Part shown: piece by piece, positions 1 to 9,320 of the stretch | Position numbering within the stretch: the stretch's first letter is position 1 | How the letters are laid out: every line of letters starts with the position of its first letter | Origin: an uncultured Lachnospiraceae bacterium | GTDB lineage: Bacteria > Bacillota > Clostridia > Lachnospirales > Lachnospiraceae | Direction of reading: 5' to 3' | DNA length: 64,000 bases | Assembly (NCBI GenBank): GCA_947089905.1 | Contig: CAMUMG010000011.1 | Location: forward strand, 32,807-96,806 | The notes under the pieces: generated by a model | The model's database searches: none | What the model was told of the DNA's origin: nothing | The model's input: only the letters and a program-made list of their open reading frames with translations | Made by a program: the position numbers and the translations under genes

Positions 1-260
1 TGTATAAGAATGAAACATTAGATCTTGTAACAGATGAAGAACTATTAAACTTTATGGTAGAACAATTTAACCATGTTTGTTATGGTGATACACAATATTT
101 GTCTGAAACTTGTCTGGAACGATTTGCAAGAGCAGTAAGAAATGGCTATCAGGGATTTTATGAAAACGAAGGAAAAGGAATTTATGAAGAAGATTTTTCT
201 GAAGAGACACATTGGGAACGTGAACTATACGATCAGGCGGCACGGGAATTAATGGAATAG
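1..260 (+). CDS. Hypothetical protein, 5' end outside window
   Basis: The frame is open from the window edge (first full codon at position 3), so the true start lies upstream and the methionine at 54 is probably internal. The visible C-terminal part is acidic and ends in an E/R/L-rich helix. It is followed after 24 bases by a gene on the same strand, so the two are probably co-transcribed. I do not recognise the family. Confidence 0.5.
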   Translation, partial: YKNETLDLVTDEELLNFMVEQFNHVCYGDTQYLSETCLERFARAVRNGYQGFYENEGKGIYEEDFSEETHWERELYDQAARELME

Positions 261-284
261 TTTTAAAAAAGGAGCAGCGAGAAG

Positions 285-1094
285 ATGATGGATTATACGA
301 TAGAAGAATTATTGCCAATTGTACAGAAATTATCAGAACAATATACTCAAAAAGAAAGCACTTCCATTCGAATTGAAATATTACAGCAACTGATGGAAGC
401 TGTAATATATTGTGTTATGGAACAGGAACAATCCGTATTACAGCAAGAAAAATATTCATTAAAAAGTATAGAAAAGATAAGTGCAGAAAAAGCCTATCAA
501 TCTGGTTATGAAATGGTTATACAAAAAACAAAAGATGCCAATAAAATCTATAGTGATTTGATTACAGATTTCCATTCCTATGGATGTAAAAATCTTTATG
601 ATATAGTAATTCTGGAGATGCCTAAATTTTTTATTTCTTATGATGCAAAATTTTCTCCTCAAAGTCACAACCTAATATTAAGTTATCCAACCCTTCATTC
701 AAAAGAAGCATTAACAGGTATCGATCAGATCTATCTATATCTTTGTGATTTAAAGAGTGAACAAAACATTTTATCCCACTTTACGGAGGAAGAAATTTTA
801 AACAGCTTAGAAAAGTACCACACAGACTACGAAGAAGAACTATTTAATATTTGTTCTATAGTAGTGAAACATAAAGTTTTACAGCAGTGGGTTGAAGAAA
901 TAGAAAATTTACAGGAGGCTGACAAAGTAAATCAAGATAAACTAAAAACAGATCTCATATCTACATTTTGGGAAATTGCAAAAGAAGAAAAAGAATATTT
1001 AACTATGTTAGCAGAAGAATGTTGGATTGAACTGGTAGCTGCTATAGATGGAAAGTATCTAAATACTTATTTAAGACATTACTGCTGGATATAA
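285..1094 (+). CDS. Conserved hypothetical protein, possibly DUF6179-like
   Basis: A soluble protein of about 269 residues, predicted largely helical, with no signal peptide or membrane segment. It starts behind GGAGCAGCGAG; two adjacent ATG codons (285, 288) are possible. The overall pattern resembles Clostridia proteins annotated DUF6179 as I remember them, but no catalytic motif is visible. Its function is unknown. Confidence 0.6.
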   Translation: MMDYTIEELLPIVQKLSEQYTQKESTSIRIEILQQLMEAVIYCVMEQEQSVLQQEKYSLKSIEKISAEKAYQSGYEMVIQKTKDANKIYSDLITDFHSYGCKNLYDIVILEMPKFFISYDAKFSPQSHNLILSYPTLHSKEALTGIDQIYLYLCDLKSEQNILSHFTEEEILNSLEKYHTDYEEELFNICSIVVKHKVLQQWVEEIENLQEADKVNQDKLKTDLISTFWEIAKEEKEYLTMLAEECWIELVAAIDGKYLNTYLRHYCWI

Positions 1095-1331
1095 ATTTAA
1101 TTCAACTATAGTACAAAAAGTGGTACTAATGAATAATATCTAGTTGCAATCGATATGTAAAAGAATTATAATAAAATTAAAATTAATAATATAGCATATT
1201 CACGACAAACGCACGAATCGATTTTTATGGAAAATGTCAATCGTTCACTTTATTTATGCGTTTGTCGTGTGTCATATCTATATCAATAATACAAATTTTT
1301 GATAAAAACAGTATAGAAAATAGGGGAGAAG
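1095..1331. repeat. Intergenic inverted repeat CACGACAAACGCA
   Basis: The 13-mer CACGACAAACGCA (1201-1213) recurs as a perfect inverted copy at 1257-1269, with 43 bases between the arms. The rest is AT-rich and presumably holds the promoter of the next gene. A third copy of the 13-mer lies at 5285-5297, so it is a dispersed motif and not only a local hairpin. Confidence 0.7.
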
Positions 1332-2516
1332 ATGTTAAATAATATTAGAAGAAGTGATATTGAAAATATAGAACTTTGGAATTTAATTATTCAAATTCAG
1401 AAACTTACAGATGGAGATTATTCTCTATATGATGCAAATGCCCCGACTTTAAAGAAGCTTTTAGATCGGGTTTTATTTCTGGCAAAACAGGAAAAACAAT
1501 GGCATCTCTATTTTAAGTCAATCACAGAAATCGTATATTTATTAAAACGAATGGATGAAGAAATTAAAGCATTAAAATATGTCGAGATTTACTATAAAGA
1601 TAGTAAGCAGTATATGGAAGAGGCTTTATTAAGTGATAATGCAAAAGATATAGGAGAAGAAAATGTATGTATCTGTGCGGAGGCTTTCGATATATATCTC
1701 GAATTTCCTCAAATCACCGATGAAAAGCTTGACCAATTTATGAAACTTTATAAAGACAATGTAACAAAATATGGTCCGAAGGGCAATTATTATGGTGATT
1801 TGCTCGATGTTGCAATATTTAATCGTGATAAAGAGATGTTAAGGATTGGAAAAGAGGGATTAGATCATAATGAATTTATGGGATGTTATATTTGTCATGT
1901 AAAGCCTGTCTTTGGATATTATATTTTCGATAATAATTTAGAGGGTGTAGAAGAACTGATTCATCGAATACTTACCAAAAATATACCACGAAAAAAGTTG
2001 TGGAGTTATAGAATGTGTGAACATGCAAAAGAGGATCACCTAATTTGTGATGTATTAGAAGAGTGTCTATTGTTAGGAAATGAAAAAATGTTTCATATTA
2101 TTTTTGAAAAATATAAAAAAGTTTTTCAAGAAGGGGAGGCAGATTGGACAGTTAAATTACTTTTTTGTACGCTTAGTGGAAATTGGTCTAGTCATGGAGA
2201 GAATGATATTGATTTTACAAAAAGGGCTTACTCTAATATTGAAAAGCAGAAAAGTACTGCTTTTGAAAAGATGTGGAAAGCATTGTTTTTGTATTGTTAT
2301 TATCAGATGCTTGATGCACATGGAGTACATAAAGTTTTAGAATTAAAAGATACCTTTAAAAAAGAAAATGGATGTTCCTGCATAGAAATTTCTAATTATT
2401 TTGAACAAAAAGCAGATGAAATTGGTACACAAATGATGGCATCACGAAGACATTTTGACTATTCTTCCATTAAGCAAACCTTTGAAGTCTGTTTTTTAGA
2501 GAAGAAAAAAATATAG
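1332..2516 (+). CDS. Helical protein paired with HSP90-like gene
   Basis: A 394-residue soluble protein with no membrane segments, rich in Leu, Glu, Lys and Tyr. Its repeated amphipathic helices are reminiscent of TPR-like solenoids, but no formal motif can be confirmed by eye. A GGGGAGAAG ribosome site precedes ATG 1332. Only 14 bases separate its stop from the HSP90-type gene, so the two probably form an operon and may act together as client adaptor and chaperone (inference). Confidence 0.6.
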   Translation: MLNNIRRSDIENIELWNLIIQIQKLTDGDYSLYDANAPTLKKLLDRVLFLAKQEKQWHLYFKSITEIVYLLKRMDEEIKALKYVEIYYKDSKQYMEEALLSDNAKDIGEENVCICAEAFDIYLEFPQITDEKLDQFMKLYKDNVTKYGPKGNYYGDLLDVAIFNRDKEMLRIGKEGLDHNEFMGCYICHVKPVFGYYIFDNNLEGVEELIHRILTKNIPRKKLWSYRMCEHAKEDHLICDVLEECLLLGNEKMFHIIFEKYKKVFQEGEADWTVKLLFCTLSGNWSSHGENDIDFTKRAYSNIEKQKSTAFEKMWKALFLYCYYQMLDAHGVHKVLELKDTFKKENGCSCIEISNYFEQKADEIGTQMMASRRHFDYSSIKQTFEVCFLEKKKI

Positions 2517-2530
2517 AAGTAGGGAAGGGT

Positions 2531-4294
2531 ATGGCAAATTATAATTTTAAGGTGGATTTAAAGGGAATTATTCGTCTATTAAGTGATAATTTATATTCTA
2601 CAAAAGATGTTTTTTTAAGAGAATTGCTTCAAAATGCAGTAGATGCTATTCGAGCGAGAAAAAAGGAAGAACCAGAATTTAAAGATGGAGTGATCAAAGT
2701 TCATTATGAAATACAAGAAGATAAGAGTGTAATACTTATTTTTGAGGATAATGGAATAGGTTTAAATAAAGAAGAAATTCATTCTTTTTTATCAGTGATT
2801 GGACAGTCTTCAAAATGGGGAGAAGAGATTAGAAGCAGTTTTATCGGACAATTTGGAATTGGTCTTTTGTCTTGTTTTTTAGTAGCGGAAGAGATTAAGA
2901 TAAAAAGTCATTCCTGTAAAGAAGATATTAGTTATCAGTGGATTGGACATAGTAATGGTACATATAGTGTAACGCAACTAAAAGAAGAGTTTCCAATAGG
3001 AACTGCAATCTATCTTCATTTACGGGCAGATATGGCACAGGAGTATGGAGAAAAGAAAATTATTGAAAAGCTTGATGAGTATGGATTTTTAATTATACCC
3101 CCTATTATTTTTGAGGGACAAAAAGAGAGAAAGCAGATTAACGATGCTTTTATTCCATGGCGGCAGCAGTTTTGTACAAAAGATGAAATAATGGAATTTG
3201 GTGAACAGGTATTTGAAGAAGAGTTTTTAGATGTGATTCCATTAAAAGGAGAAGGGATCAGAGGATATGCGTATATTTGTGAACGTCAGCTCAATGCAGC
3301 TACAGCCAATGAGCATAAAATTTTTCTGAAAAATATGTTTATTACAGAAGATGGAAAAGAATTAATCCCTAAATGGGCATTTTTTACGAAATGTATTTTA
3401 AACTGCGATGATTTAACACCGACTGCTTCCAGAGAAAATTTTTCCAGAGATTATAAGCTAATGAAAACAAAAAATATAATCGAAAAATGTATTTTTGATT
3501 ATTTTTCTACTTTAGCAAAGTTAGATGTACGTAAACTAAAACAGATTACAATGATACATAATGTAGCAATTAAATCATTAGCGATTGAAAATGAAAAGAT
3601 CTATAAATTGTTTTTTCCATTTCTTACATTTTATACAAACAAAGGAAATTTAACAGGATTTCAGATTTTAGAAGCGGCAAAGAAAATATCAGTACATTAT
3701 TGTGTAGAGATAGATTCTTACCGAAGAATAAGTCCATTAGTGGAAAATGGGACAGGACTGTTAATAAATGCAGGATATATTTATGATACAAAGTTACTAC
3801 AGATGATGAATGATTACTATAAGGGAATTGAAATAAAAGTTTTTGATGAAAGTTCTTATGAACATTTATTAGAAACGCCATCTTCAAAAGTATTGATAGA
3901 AATGTCAATTCTTTTAGAAACAGCAAAAAAGGCTTTAGACAGTTACAAATGTAGTGTTTCTCTAAAAACTTATTCGCCAAAACAGCTTTCTGTTTTATAC
4001 GTACCAGCAGATGATGCTTTTTTAGAAACAACTTTTGACGCAAATGAATATTCTGAATTTTTAGAAAATTTTTCTTTTGTGGAGGAGACAGAATATAGTG
4101 CAAAACTATATTTAAATAGTGATAATTCTCTAATTCAACGTTTGGCAGCCGTTACAGATATGGAAATGTTAACTACAATTATACAGGTACTATATGTACA
4201 GGCATTATTATCGGGACATTATCCATTAGGAGAAAAGGAAATGGAATTATTAAATAAAAATCTGGAAAAACTGATTGAATATGGTTTAGAATAA
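2531..4294 (+). CDS. HSP90-family (HtpG-like) GHKL ATPase
   Basis: The N-terminus (residues 1-130) carries the GHKL ATP-binding signature: an N-box RELLQNAVDA near residue 31, DNGIGL near 74 and GQFGIGLLS near 105. At 587 residues it is slightly shorter than typical HtpG, and the middle and C-terminal parts are less conserved. It probably works as a dimeric ATP-dependent cytosolic chaperone. It is the last gene of the rightward run and ends at a shared hairpin terminator facing thiT. It may be a specialised HSP90 paralogue rather than the housekeeping one. Confidence 0.85.
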   Translation: MANYNFKVDLKGIIRLLSDNLYSTKDVFLRELLQNAVDAIRARKKEEPEFKDGVIKVHYEIQEDKSVILIFEDNGIGLNKEEIHSFLSVIGQSSKWGEEIRSSFIGQFGIGLLSCFLVAEEIKIKSHSCKEDISYQWIGHSNGTYSVTQLKEEFPIGTAIYLHLRADMAQEYGEKKIIEKLDEYGFLIIPPIIFEGQKERKQINDAFIPWRQQFCTKDEIMEFGEQVFEEEFLDVIPLKGEGIRGYAYICERQLNAATANEHKIFLKNMFITEDGKELIPKWAFFTKCILNCDDLTPTASRENFSRDYKLMKTKNIIEKCIFDYFSTLAKLDVRKLKQITMIHNVAIKSLAIENEKIYKLFFPFLTFYTNKGNLTGFQILEAAKKISVHYCVEIDSYRRISPLVENGTGLLINAGYIYDTKLLQMMNDYYKGIEIKVFDESSYEHLLETPSSKVLIEMSILLETAKKALDSYKCSVSLKTYSPKQLSVLYVPADDAFLETTFDANEYSEFLENFSFVEETEYSAKLYLNSDNSLIQRLAAVTDMEMLTTIIQVLYVQALLSGHYPLGEKEMELLNKNLEKLIEYGLE

Positions 4295-4301
4295 GAAATA
4301 G

Positions 4302-4339
4302 GGAGTTGTTGCATATTTAGTTCTTAGTGCAACAACTCC
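4302..4339. terminator. Bidirectional terminator between HSP90-like gene and thiT
   Basis: A perfect 12-base-pair stem (GGAGTTGTTGCA with TGCAACAACTCC) encloses a 14-base loop. It is followed by TTATTTTT on the plus strand and sits between two convergent genes. Confidence 0.85.
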
Positions 4340-4345
4340 TTATTT

Positions 4346-5035
4346 TTACCCTGCTTGTGTTGCTTGAAGTCTAACTTGTTTTAATGCTTCTGCTACTGGT
4401 GGAATACATAAAATAACCAGTGTAATTGCCCCTTCTACTCCAAGGTAAGAACCATTATATGCCAAAGAATAGATAGGTACACTCATGCCAGTTCCTTCTG
4501 CGTAAGATGCAAAAAAGAGAATTCCAGAAAGCCATGCAAATACCAGACGCCCAAGTACGCCTGCAATATAGCCAATCTGTAATCCATATTTTTTATTGGA
4601 AAAAAATCCGGAAATACCTAATGCTCCAAATGCCAACGGGTAATCTACGATTAATTGGGGAATGGAATAAAAGATTGGAGAAAGTACAAATTGAAGCAAT
4701 CCATAAGCGAATCCTGTCATTAACCCTGCTTTTGGTCCATACCAATAACCAATTAAAACGATAAATAGCATAGAAAATGGCGTAACAGAACCTCCTAATG
4801 GCATTTCAAAAAGTTTAATCATGGAAGTTACAATAGCAAGTGCCATAGCAACGGCAGAAAAAACAAGCTGATGAGTAGTAAATTTTTTTGAGCGGATTTG
4901 TTTTGGCTGAAGAAAAAGAGCGACTGCAATTAAAAGACAGATAAGTACGACGACAGTTAAAATTCCAATAGGTTTTAGTTGAAAGATGTCTTCATTCCAA
5001 CTATTTTTAGTGGGAAATGCAAAAAAGTTTTTCAT
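4346..5035 (-). CDS. thiT: ThiT-type thiamine transporter, ECF S component
   Basis: An integral membrane protein of about 229 residues with six hydrophobic helices. The start at 5035 (MKNFFAF...) follows AAGGAGGA on the minus strand; longer frames run into the riboswitch. The block with GGSVTPFSML and the IVDYPLAFGALG segment are typical of ThiT, which binds thiamine and docks on the shared EcfT/EcfA energising module. The TPP riboswitch directly upstream supports thiamine as substrate. No ECF ATPase genes are nearby, which is normal for a group II ECF system. Confidence 0.9.
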   Translation of the reverse strand: MKNFFAFPTKNSWNEDIFQLKPIGILTVVVLICLLIAVALFLQPKQIRSKKFTTHQLVFSAVAMALAIVTSMIKLFEMPLGGSVTPFSMLFIVLIGYWYGPKAGLMTGFAYGLLQFVLSPIFYSIPQLIVDYPLAFGALGISGFFSNKKYGLQIGYIAGVLGRLVFAWLSGILFFASYAEGTGMSVPIYSLAYNGSYLGVEGAITLVILCIPPVAEALKQVRLQATQAG

Positions 5036-5096
5036 AAAAAAATCCTCCTTATGTATTGCTTCGGAGGGAACTACGATCTTATTACAAGATATATAA

Positions 5097-5177
5097 TTGC
5101 TTCCTTCCGCCGGTATTATCCGGATCAAGTAATAAGGGTCGGCAAGAATGCCTCTCAGCGTAGAGCTCCCCTAGCAT
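5097..5177 (-). ncRNA. TPP riboswitch (THI element)
   Basis: The minus strand shows the conserved blocks in order: GGGGAGC, CTGAGAGG, GACCCTT, then ACTTGATCCGGATAATACC and GGCGGAAGGAAGCA. It lies in the leader of thiT. When TPP is bound such elements normally repress expression, by termination or by hiding the ribosome site. The thiT ribosome site lies about 50 bases downstream. Confidence 0.95.
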
Positions 5178-5206
5178 GAAATATAAATAAAAATTTATCG
5201 ATTTTT

Positions 5207-5234
5207 AGTATAACAGAAAAATAAAAAAAGTCAA
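5207..5234 (-). promoter_or_regulatory. Promoter of thiT
   Basis: On the minus strand TTGACT (5229-5234), a 16-base spacer and TATACT (5207-5212) lie just upstream of the riboswitch. Confidence 0.7.
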
Positions 5235-5505
5235 GTGAAAGAATATATGTTTTCAGGACAAACATTGTCCTGTATAATTTTTATCACGACAAACGCATGA
5301 ATTTTTATTAATATATCTTAAAAATAAAAATATTTTACTTACTTATAATGGGATTTAGTGGTAAAATAAAAATATTATAAGTTACTTTTAAAAGTTAATA
5401 GTTTTATATGATACGAAACCATATAGAAATCGTTTATTTATGGGGATTTAGCAGGATGTAAATAATTACAAACGATACTTTACTAATAACACAATAATAA
5501 CACAG
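5235..5505. repeat. Intergenic region with third copy of CACGACAAACGCA
   Basis: This gene-free stretch contains the perfect dyad AGGACAA-aca-TTGTCCT (5255-5271) and CACGACAAACGCA at 5285-5297, identical to the arms at 1201 and 1257. The rest is AT-rich with no coding signal. It separates the chromosomal thiT gene from the decayed integrase. Confidence 0.6.
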
Positions 5506-6599
5506 TTATGGGAGTTTTTGAATCCACTCTCGTAACTGTTCTACTGTTTTATGGATATAAACTTTGTTATCTAAAGTTTTAGAAGTATGCCCCATTAAAC
5601 GATCCTGAATGACTTCTGGAGTACCAATGTCACTTAACCAAGAAGCAAAGGTGTGCCGACAGTCATGTAAGGTATATCTTTGAGATAATTTATAACGAGT
5701 ACATACAGCATGAAAACGTTTTTTTATATTAACATAGGGTAGAGGAGTCGTACCAGATGTAAAGAAATAGTTTCCAGACTGAGAATAAAAATAATGCACA
5801 AATTCCTGAATAAAGGGATGGATCGGTAGGATTCTATCTTTTCCAGCGGCTGTCTTTTTTCCACCCGTCATAGTAAGATCAGGAAAGGAAATCGCTGTTT
5901 TAGGAAGTTCAGTCAGTTCAGTTGCTCTCTATCCAGTATATAAGTAAATAAAAATCATTTTAACATCATCATCGTCAGTATGCTTGCGTAATATATCAAT
6001 ATCACTCTCTAAAAAACGAATTCCATGTTCATCATCCTCTGGAATCTCAATTTTCACACCTTGAGAGGCATTGATTCGAGTGATTCCCGCACGAGCAACG
6101 AAGTTATACATTTGATGAAACAGAGAAACGATAAGTTCTAAAGAAGCATGTTTGAGGGTACACTGGTTTACGGTACGCTGTAAATCGACGGTAGTCAGAT
6201 CCAAGAATCTTTTGGATGGAGAGCAGCTACATTGTTAAAGGCAGTCGTCGTACTGTTTCGAGAGGAAGAAGAATAGGAGCGTTTGGAATGTTCATATTTA
6301 TCCACAAAGAACGCCTGATAGACCTCCTCAAACGTAATATTTCTATTTTGGAGATTATAGGGTTCTTTATGATACTCCATTAGAGCTTCCATCGCTGTGA
6401 TGCGATCTGGATATGTTCCTAGACAGTCATATATGTAATTCCCTTTTTCCGATAGTTTTGGATTTACACCAACCCAATAAAGATTACGACGGTTTCCAGA
6501 TAAAACACGAATAGTTCCATAGCCATTTGGTAACTTCATTTCTTGATGACGATGCTTTCTTCGATTCCGTTTCCTAGATGTTTTCGGCTGTAATTTCAT
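5506..6599 (-). pseudogene. Tyrosine recombinase/integrase, inactivated
   Basis: Three consecutive minus-strand fragments together make one phage-type tyrosine integrase. The N-terminal arm-binding and SAM-like part (6195-6599) is out of frame with the core part near 6200. A TAG stop near 5929 sits inside the catalytic domain where an aromatic residue is expected (YTG-stop-RATEL). The C-terminal fragment keeps LHDCRHTFASW and GHTS, the conserved HxxR and H/W boxes, plus a Tyr in VYIH. It is probably a relic of an earlier integrated element, and it cannot make full-length protein without suppression. Confidence 0.85.
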
Positions 6600-6722
6600 G
6601 ATCCTTTCAAACTCTCTTTCTCGATATTTTGTACAGGTTCATTATAATCGTTTGATATTATTATTTCAATTCTTTTTCTTAATAGACAACTAGCGGCAGA
6701 GTACTCCACCGCTTTTGTGTTC

Positions 6723-7121
6723 CTACCGACTTTGAATTTTGAGTTCATTTTTTAATGCAGCAGTTAAAATAGCCGAAAAATTTATTCCTGCCTTTTCTGC
6801 CTCAAAATTAAGCCATGAAGGTATCGTACAATTCTTTTTTACTGCCTTTAAGTCGTTTTTTCTACGATATTCACTAAAATCAACGTCTACCAGTGTTACA
6901 ATATCGGTTTTTGAATTTGTCTTTACCTCAGAAATGACAGTTGGCTCTGGTAAGGATTCGCCATCATCTTCTAGATCAATTCCAACAACACCGATTGCAT
7001 CTCTGGCCATTTCGATTGCCTCAGCGATATTTTCTCCCTGTGTGTTAATCTCGAAGTCAGGAATATATACTACAATAAATTTTTCTCCTTGTGACAAAAT
7101 AACTGGATATGCTTTTTTCAT
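6723..7121 (-). CDS. hicB: HicB-family antitoxin
   Basis: A 132-residue protein. The N-terminal HicB fold (about residues 1-55) has YPVILSQGEKFIVVYIPDF and GENIAEAIEMARDAIG, the degenerate RNase-H-like antitoxin core. The C-terminal part (95-132) looks like a DNA-binding tail (SAILTAALKNEL). It lies 59 bases behind hicA on the same strand. HicB neutralises HicA and normally represses the operon. Confidence 0.9.
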   Translation of the reverse strand: MKKAYPVILSQGEKFIVVYIPDFEINTQGENIAEAIEMARDAIGVVGIDLEDDGESLPEPTVISEVKTNSKTDIVTLVDVDFSEYRRKNDLKAVKKNCTIPSWLNFEAEKAGINFSAILTAALKNELKIQSR

Positions 7122-7180
7122 TCTGAATAACCTCCTAATATAATGTACTCTACTTTATTTTTATCTTATAAATAGTGGAC

Positions 7181-7354
7181 TTATTTCAGCCCATTCCGTT
7201 TAATAATTGCCTTTGCCAGATCTTCATCGGTTTCCTTATGTCTTACAACACTTTCTCTTTTTCCATCTTTCTCATAAACATCATGATTTCCACCATGTCG
7301 TTTAAATTTCCATCCGTTCTTTTCCAAAAGTTTGATCAGATCTTTTGTTTTCAT
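7181..7354 (-). CDS. hicA: HicA-family mRNA interferase toxin
   Basis: A 57-residue double-stranded-RNA-binding-like toxin. MKTKDLIKLLEKNGWKF, then RHGGNHDVYEKDGK with the conserved catalytic His (G-G-N-H), then the DLAKAIIKRNGL tail. ATG 7354 follows AAGGAGGA on the minus strand. It is the first gene of a hicA-hicB operon and cleaves mRNA when not bound by HicB. Confidence 0.9.
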   Translation of the reverse strand: MKTKDLIKLLEKNGWKFKRHGGNHDVYEKDGKRESVVRHKETDEDLAKAIIKRNGLK

Positions 7355-7377
7355 TTGATTTCCTCCTTATAGTTGTA

Positions 7378-7406
7378 ATTATACGCCTATTATGCGCATT
7401 AATCAA
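7378..7406 (-). promoter_or_regulatory. hicAB promoter with ATGCGCAT dyad
   Basis: On the minus strand TTGATT (7401-7406), 17 bases and TATAAT (7378-7383). The spacer holds the palindrome ATGCGCAT, a likely HicB operator. Confidence 0.7.
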
Positions 7407-7432
7407 TCCCTAAATTAAAATTTCTTCAAAAA

Positions 7433-7566
7433 AATAATAGGAAAGAGTTCCTATTATTTAATCATATAGATATCTATTCCTTTACATAATTGCTTTATAT
7501 TATCATTTGCATTCTCACTTTTTAAAATAAAAAAGCTTCCTCTTTTATGGATAGAGGAAACTTTTT
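7433..7566. terminator. Two intergenic hairpins, second likely a terminator
   Basis: AATAATAGGAA-agag-TTCCTATTATT (7433-7459) is a perfect hairpin. A second stem, TTCCTCT with AGAGGAA, lies near 7537-7559 with A-rich and T-rich flanks. It fits a terminator for the minus-strand gene that ends at 7599. Confidence 0.6.
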
Positions 7567-7598
7567 GAGTAGGTATTTATTATTCTAAAATTGTATTT

Positions 7599-7961
7599 TT
7601 ATATATTTACGGATTCTTGGCGTATTTTTTGACTGATTCTAAATTGTCCAGTCTCTGGAATATCTATAAATTCTACTGTTTTGTCATAATTTTCACGAAT
7701 AACTTTTTTTATTTCATCAAGAGTTACTCTAAAAAATTCTCTACGATGATTCACCATATTCAACTTTTTATCTTCAAAGGCTCGATGAAGTACTGCCTCT
7801 AAAGCAGGAGCATTGTCCGAAAATATCATACCATGAACATCAAAGTTAAAAGGAACAGAAGCATTTCCAAATTCATCTATTCTATCCTGTAGCTCAAGTC
7901 GTCTTGTCATACCGATTTTATAAATGTTTTCACCAAATACTCCGATATTAGACATATACAT
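7599..7961 (-). CDS. T5orf172/GIY-YIG-type domain protein, probably truncated remnant
   Basis: 120 residues that match only the C-terminal nuclease-like domain of larger DUF4041/T5orf172 proteins: YMSNIGVFGENIYKIGMTRR at the start, then SDNAPALEAVLHRAF and RREFFRV. Full-length relatives have a long coiled-coil N-terminus, and an in-frame stop precedes this start. It is probably a fragment and may be inactive. Confidence 0.7.
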   Translation of the reverse strand: MYMSNIGVFGENIYKIGMTRRLELQDRIDEFGNASVPFNFDVHGMIFSDNAPALEAVLHRAFEDKKLNMVNHRREFFRVTLDEIKKVIRENYDKTVEFIDIPETGQFRISQKIRQESVNI

Positions 7962-8018
7962 AATCTATTTTTATATTAGTATAAACAGGAATATTAGCCT
8001 TTAAACTCTTTTATACAC

Positions 8019-9320
8019 TTAATTTTTAAATCCAACTTGTCCATTCATTAGTAAGGGTAATAAAAAATCTCGTAATGACGCAAGTTCCTCATTCTCCAAT
8101 CTATTTTCTTGAATTGCATCAAAAAATTTTCTGACTTTATCATTATATCTTTTTATTGTATTGAAATTAGGTATAATTATTGGATAGTCTTTACAGAGCA
8201 TATCAAACAAAAGATTTTTTATTCCTGTTGTTTTTCCTTCATATTTAAAAAATATGCCATTATCATATAATTTACACCATAAAATATAAAACCAATACAT
8301 AAACTTAGTATCTATCAAACTAATTGCTTTACAGAAATTTGATGTGATAAGTTCATTTTTAAATCTTGTTAGAGTAATATCATTTATATAACAAATCCTT
8401 CCTGTCGATTGCGTTGGACTTCCACCTGAAATTTCTATAACTAAATCTCCATCTGTTAATATCTTATGAATATTTCTTTCATTAATAAATCTTTCGGGTG
8501 CTTCTAATTTAGCCATTCCACATATGGAAGGAAAATCGGCTCCTCTTAAACAAGTAACCTTTTTTGTATATTTATCCCCTTTGGTTTCCTTTCCCCAATC
8601 TCCACCTTTATCCTGCATAATAAAATCATTTAATTTTCCTACTTGCCACTTTTCTGGGATTTTTCTTTTTAATTCTTCATTCCAAACCATTTTTCCACCA
8701 GAAGATTTATAAGGTTTTCCATCTTCATCTGAAAATTCAAACTGCAAAAACCAATAGTCATAAATGGTTTTCGCCGCTAATTCTAATTCTGCATTAATTT
8801 TATTATTATTTTCAATTTTTGAATCAATGGCATCCAGTAAACTTGCTATCTTATCTTGAATCTCTCTTTTTGGTATATCTAACAGAATATTATTCATTAG
8901 TTTAGTATTTAAAGAAGGCATTGTAACACCTACAGAGATATTAAGCACTATCTTCTTAAAATCTTCAAGTTTAAAATAGAAAGAGAGGTATCTAGGATTA
9001 ATTTTTGTTTTGTCACATCTTACTCGCAAACAGCGTCCTGAAAACAGCCATCCTTCTTGCTCTTTTTTTACGTATACACTTTTATCAATCGAGCCTACTC
9101 TACTAAATACAATATCTCCTTCTTTTAATAAGAATTTCGATAAGCGTTCAGTATCTTTTTCTGATATAAGAGGCAAATTTTGTTTTGTAAATCCAGTATC
9201 ACCCAAATGCTCTACTGTTACAATAGGTGTTCCCTGTTCAACATAATCTGATTCATGTAATTGGCTACCAAATGGACCGGTTTGTGATTCTGCTATATCT
9301 CCTAATAAACACTTACTCAT
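8019..9320 (-). CDS. hsdS: Type I restriction-modification specificity subunit HsdS
   Basis: 433 residues with the two-fold HsdS layout: target recognition domain 1 (1-150), central helix (about 155-195, with IASLLDAIDSKIENNNKIN), target recognition domain 2 (220-380) and a second helix at the C-terminus (FFDAIQENRLENEELASLRD). It determines the bipartite DNA recognition sequence. It overlaps the hsdM stop by 8 bases and appears intact. Confidence 0.9.
   Translation of the reverse strand: MSKCLLGDIAESQTGPFGSQLHESDYVEQGTPIVTVEHLGDTGFTKQNLPLISEKDTERLSKFLLKEGDIVFSRVGSIDKSVYVKKEQEGWLFSGRCLRVRCDKTKINPRYLSFYFKLEDFKKIVLNISVGVTMPSLNTKLMNNILLDIPKREIQDKIASLLDAIDSKIENNNKINAELELAAKTIYDYWFLQFEFSDEDGKPYKSSGGKMVWNEELKRKIPEKWQVGKLNDFIMQDKGGDWGKETKGDKYTKKVTCLRGADFPSICGMAKLEAPERFINERNIHKILTDGDLVIEISGGSPTQSTGRICYINDITLTRFKNELITSNFCKAISLIDTKFMYWFYILWCKLYDNGIFFKYEGKTTGIKNLLFDMLCKDYPIIIPNFNTIKRYNDKVRKFFDAIQENRLENEELASLRDFLLPLLMNGQVGFKN

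Noticed and set aside
4979..5179. Plus-strand open frame over the TPP riboswitch
   Set aside because: The region is a conserved RNA on the other strand; no ribosome site.
5506..6599. Integrase stop and frameshift as programmed recoding
   Set aside because: Two independent disruptions and no slippery site; decay is simpler.
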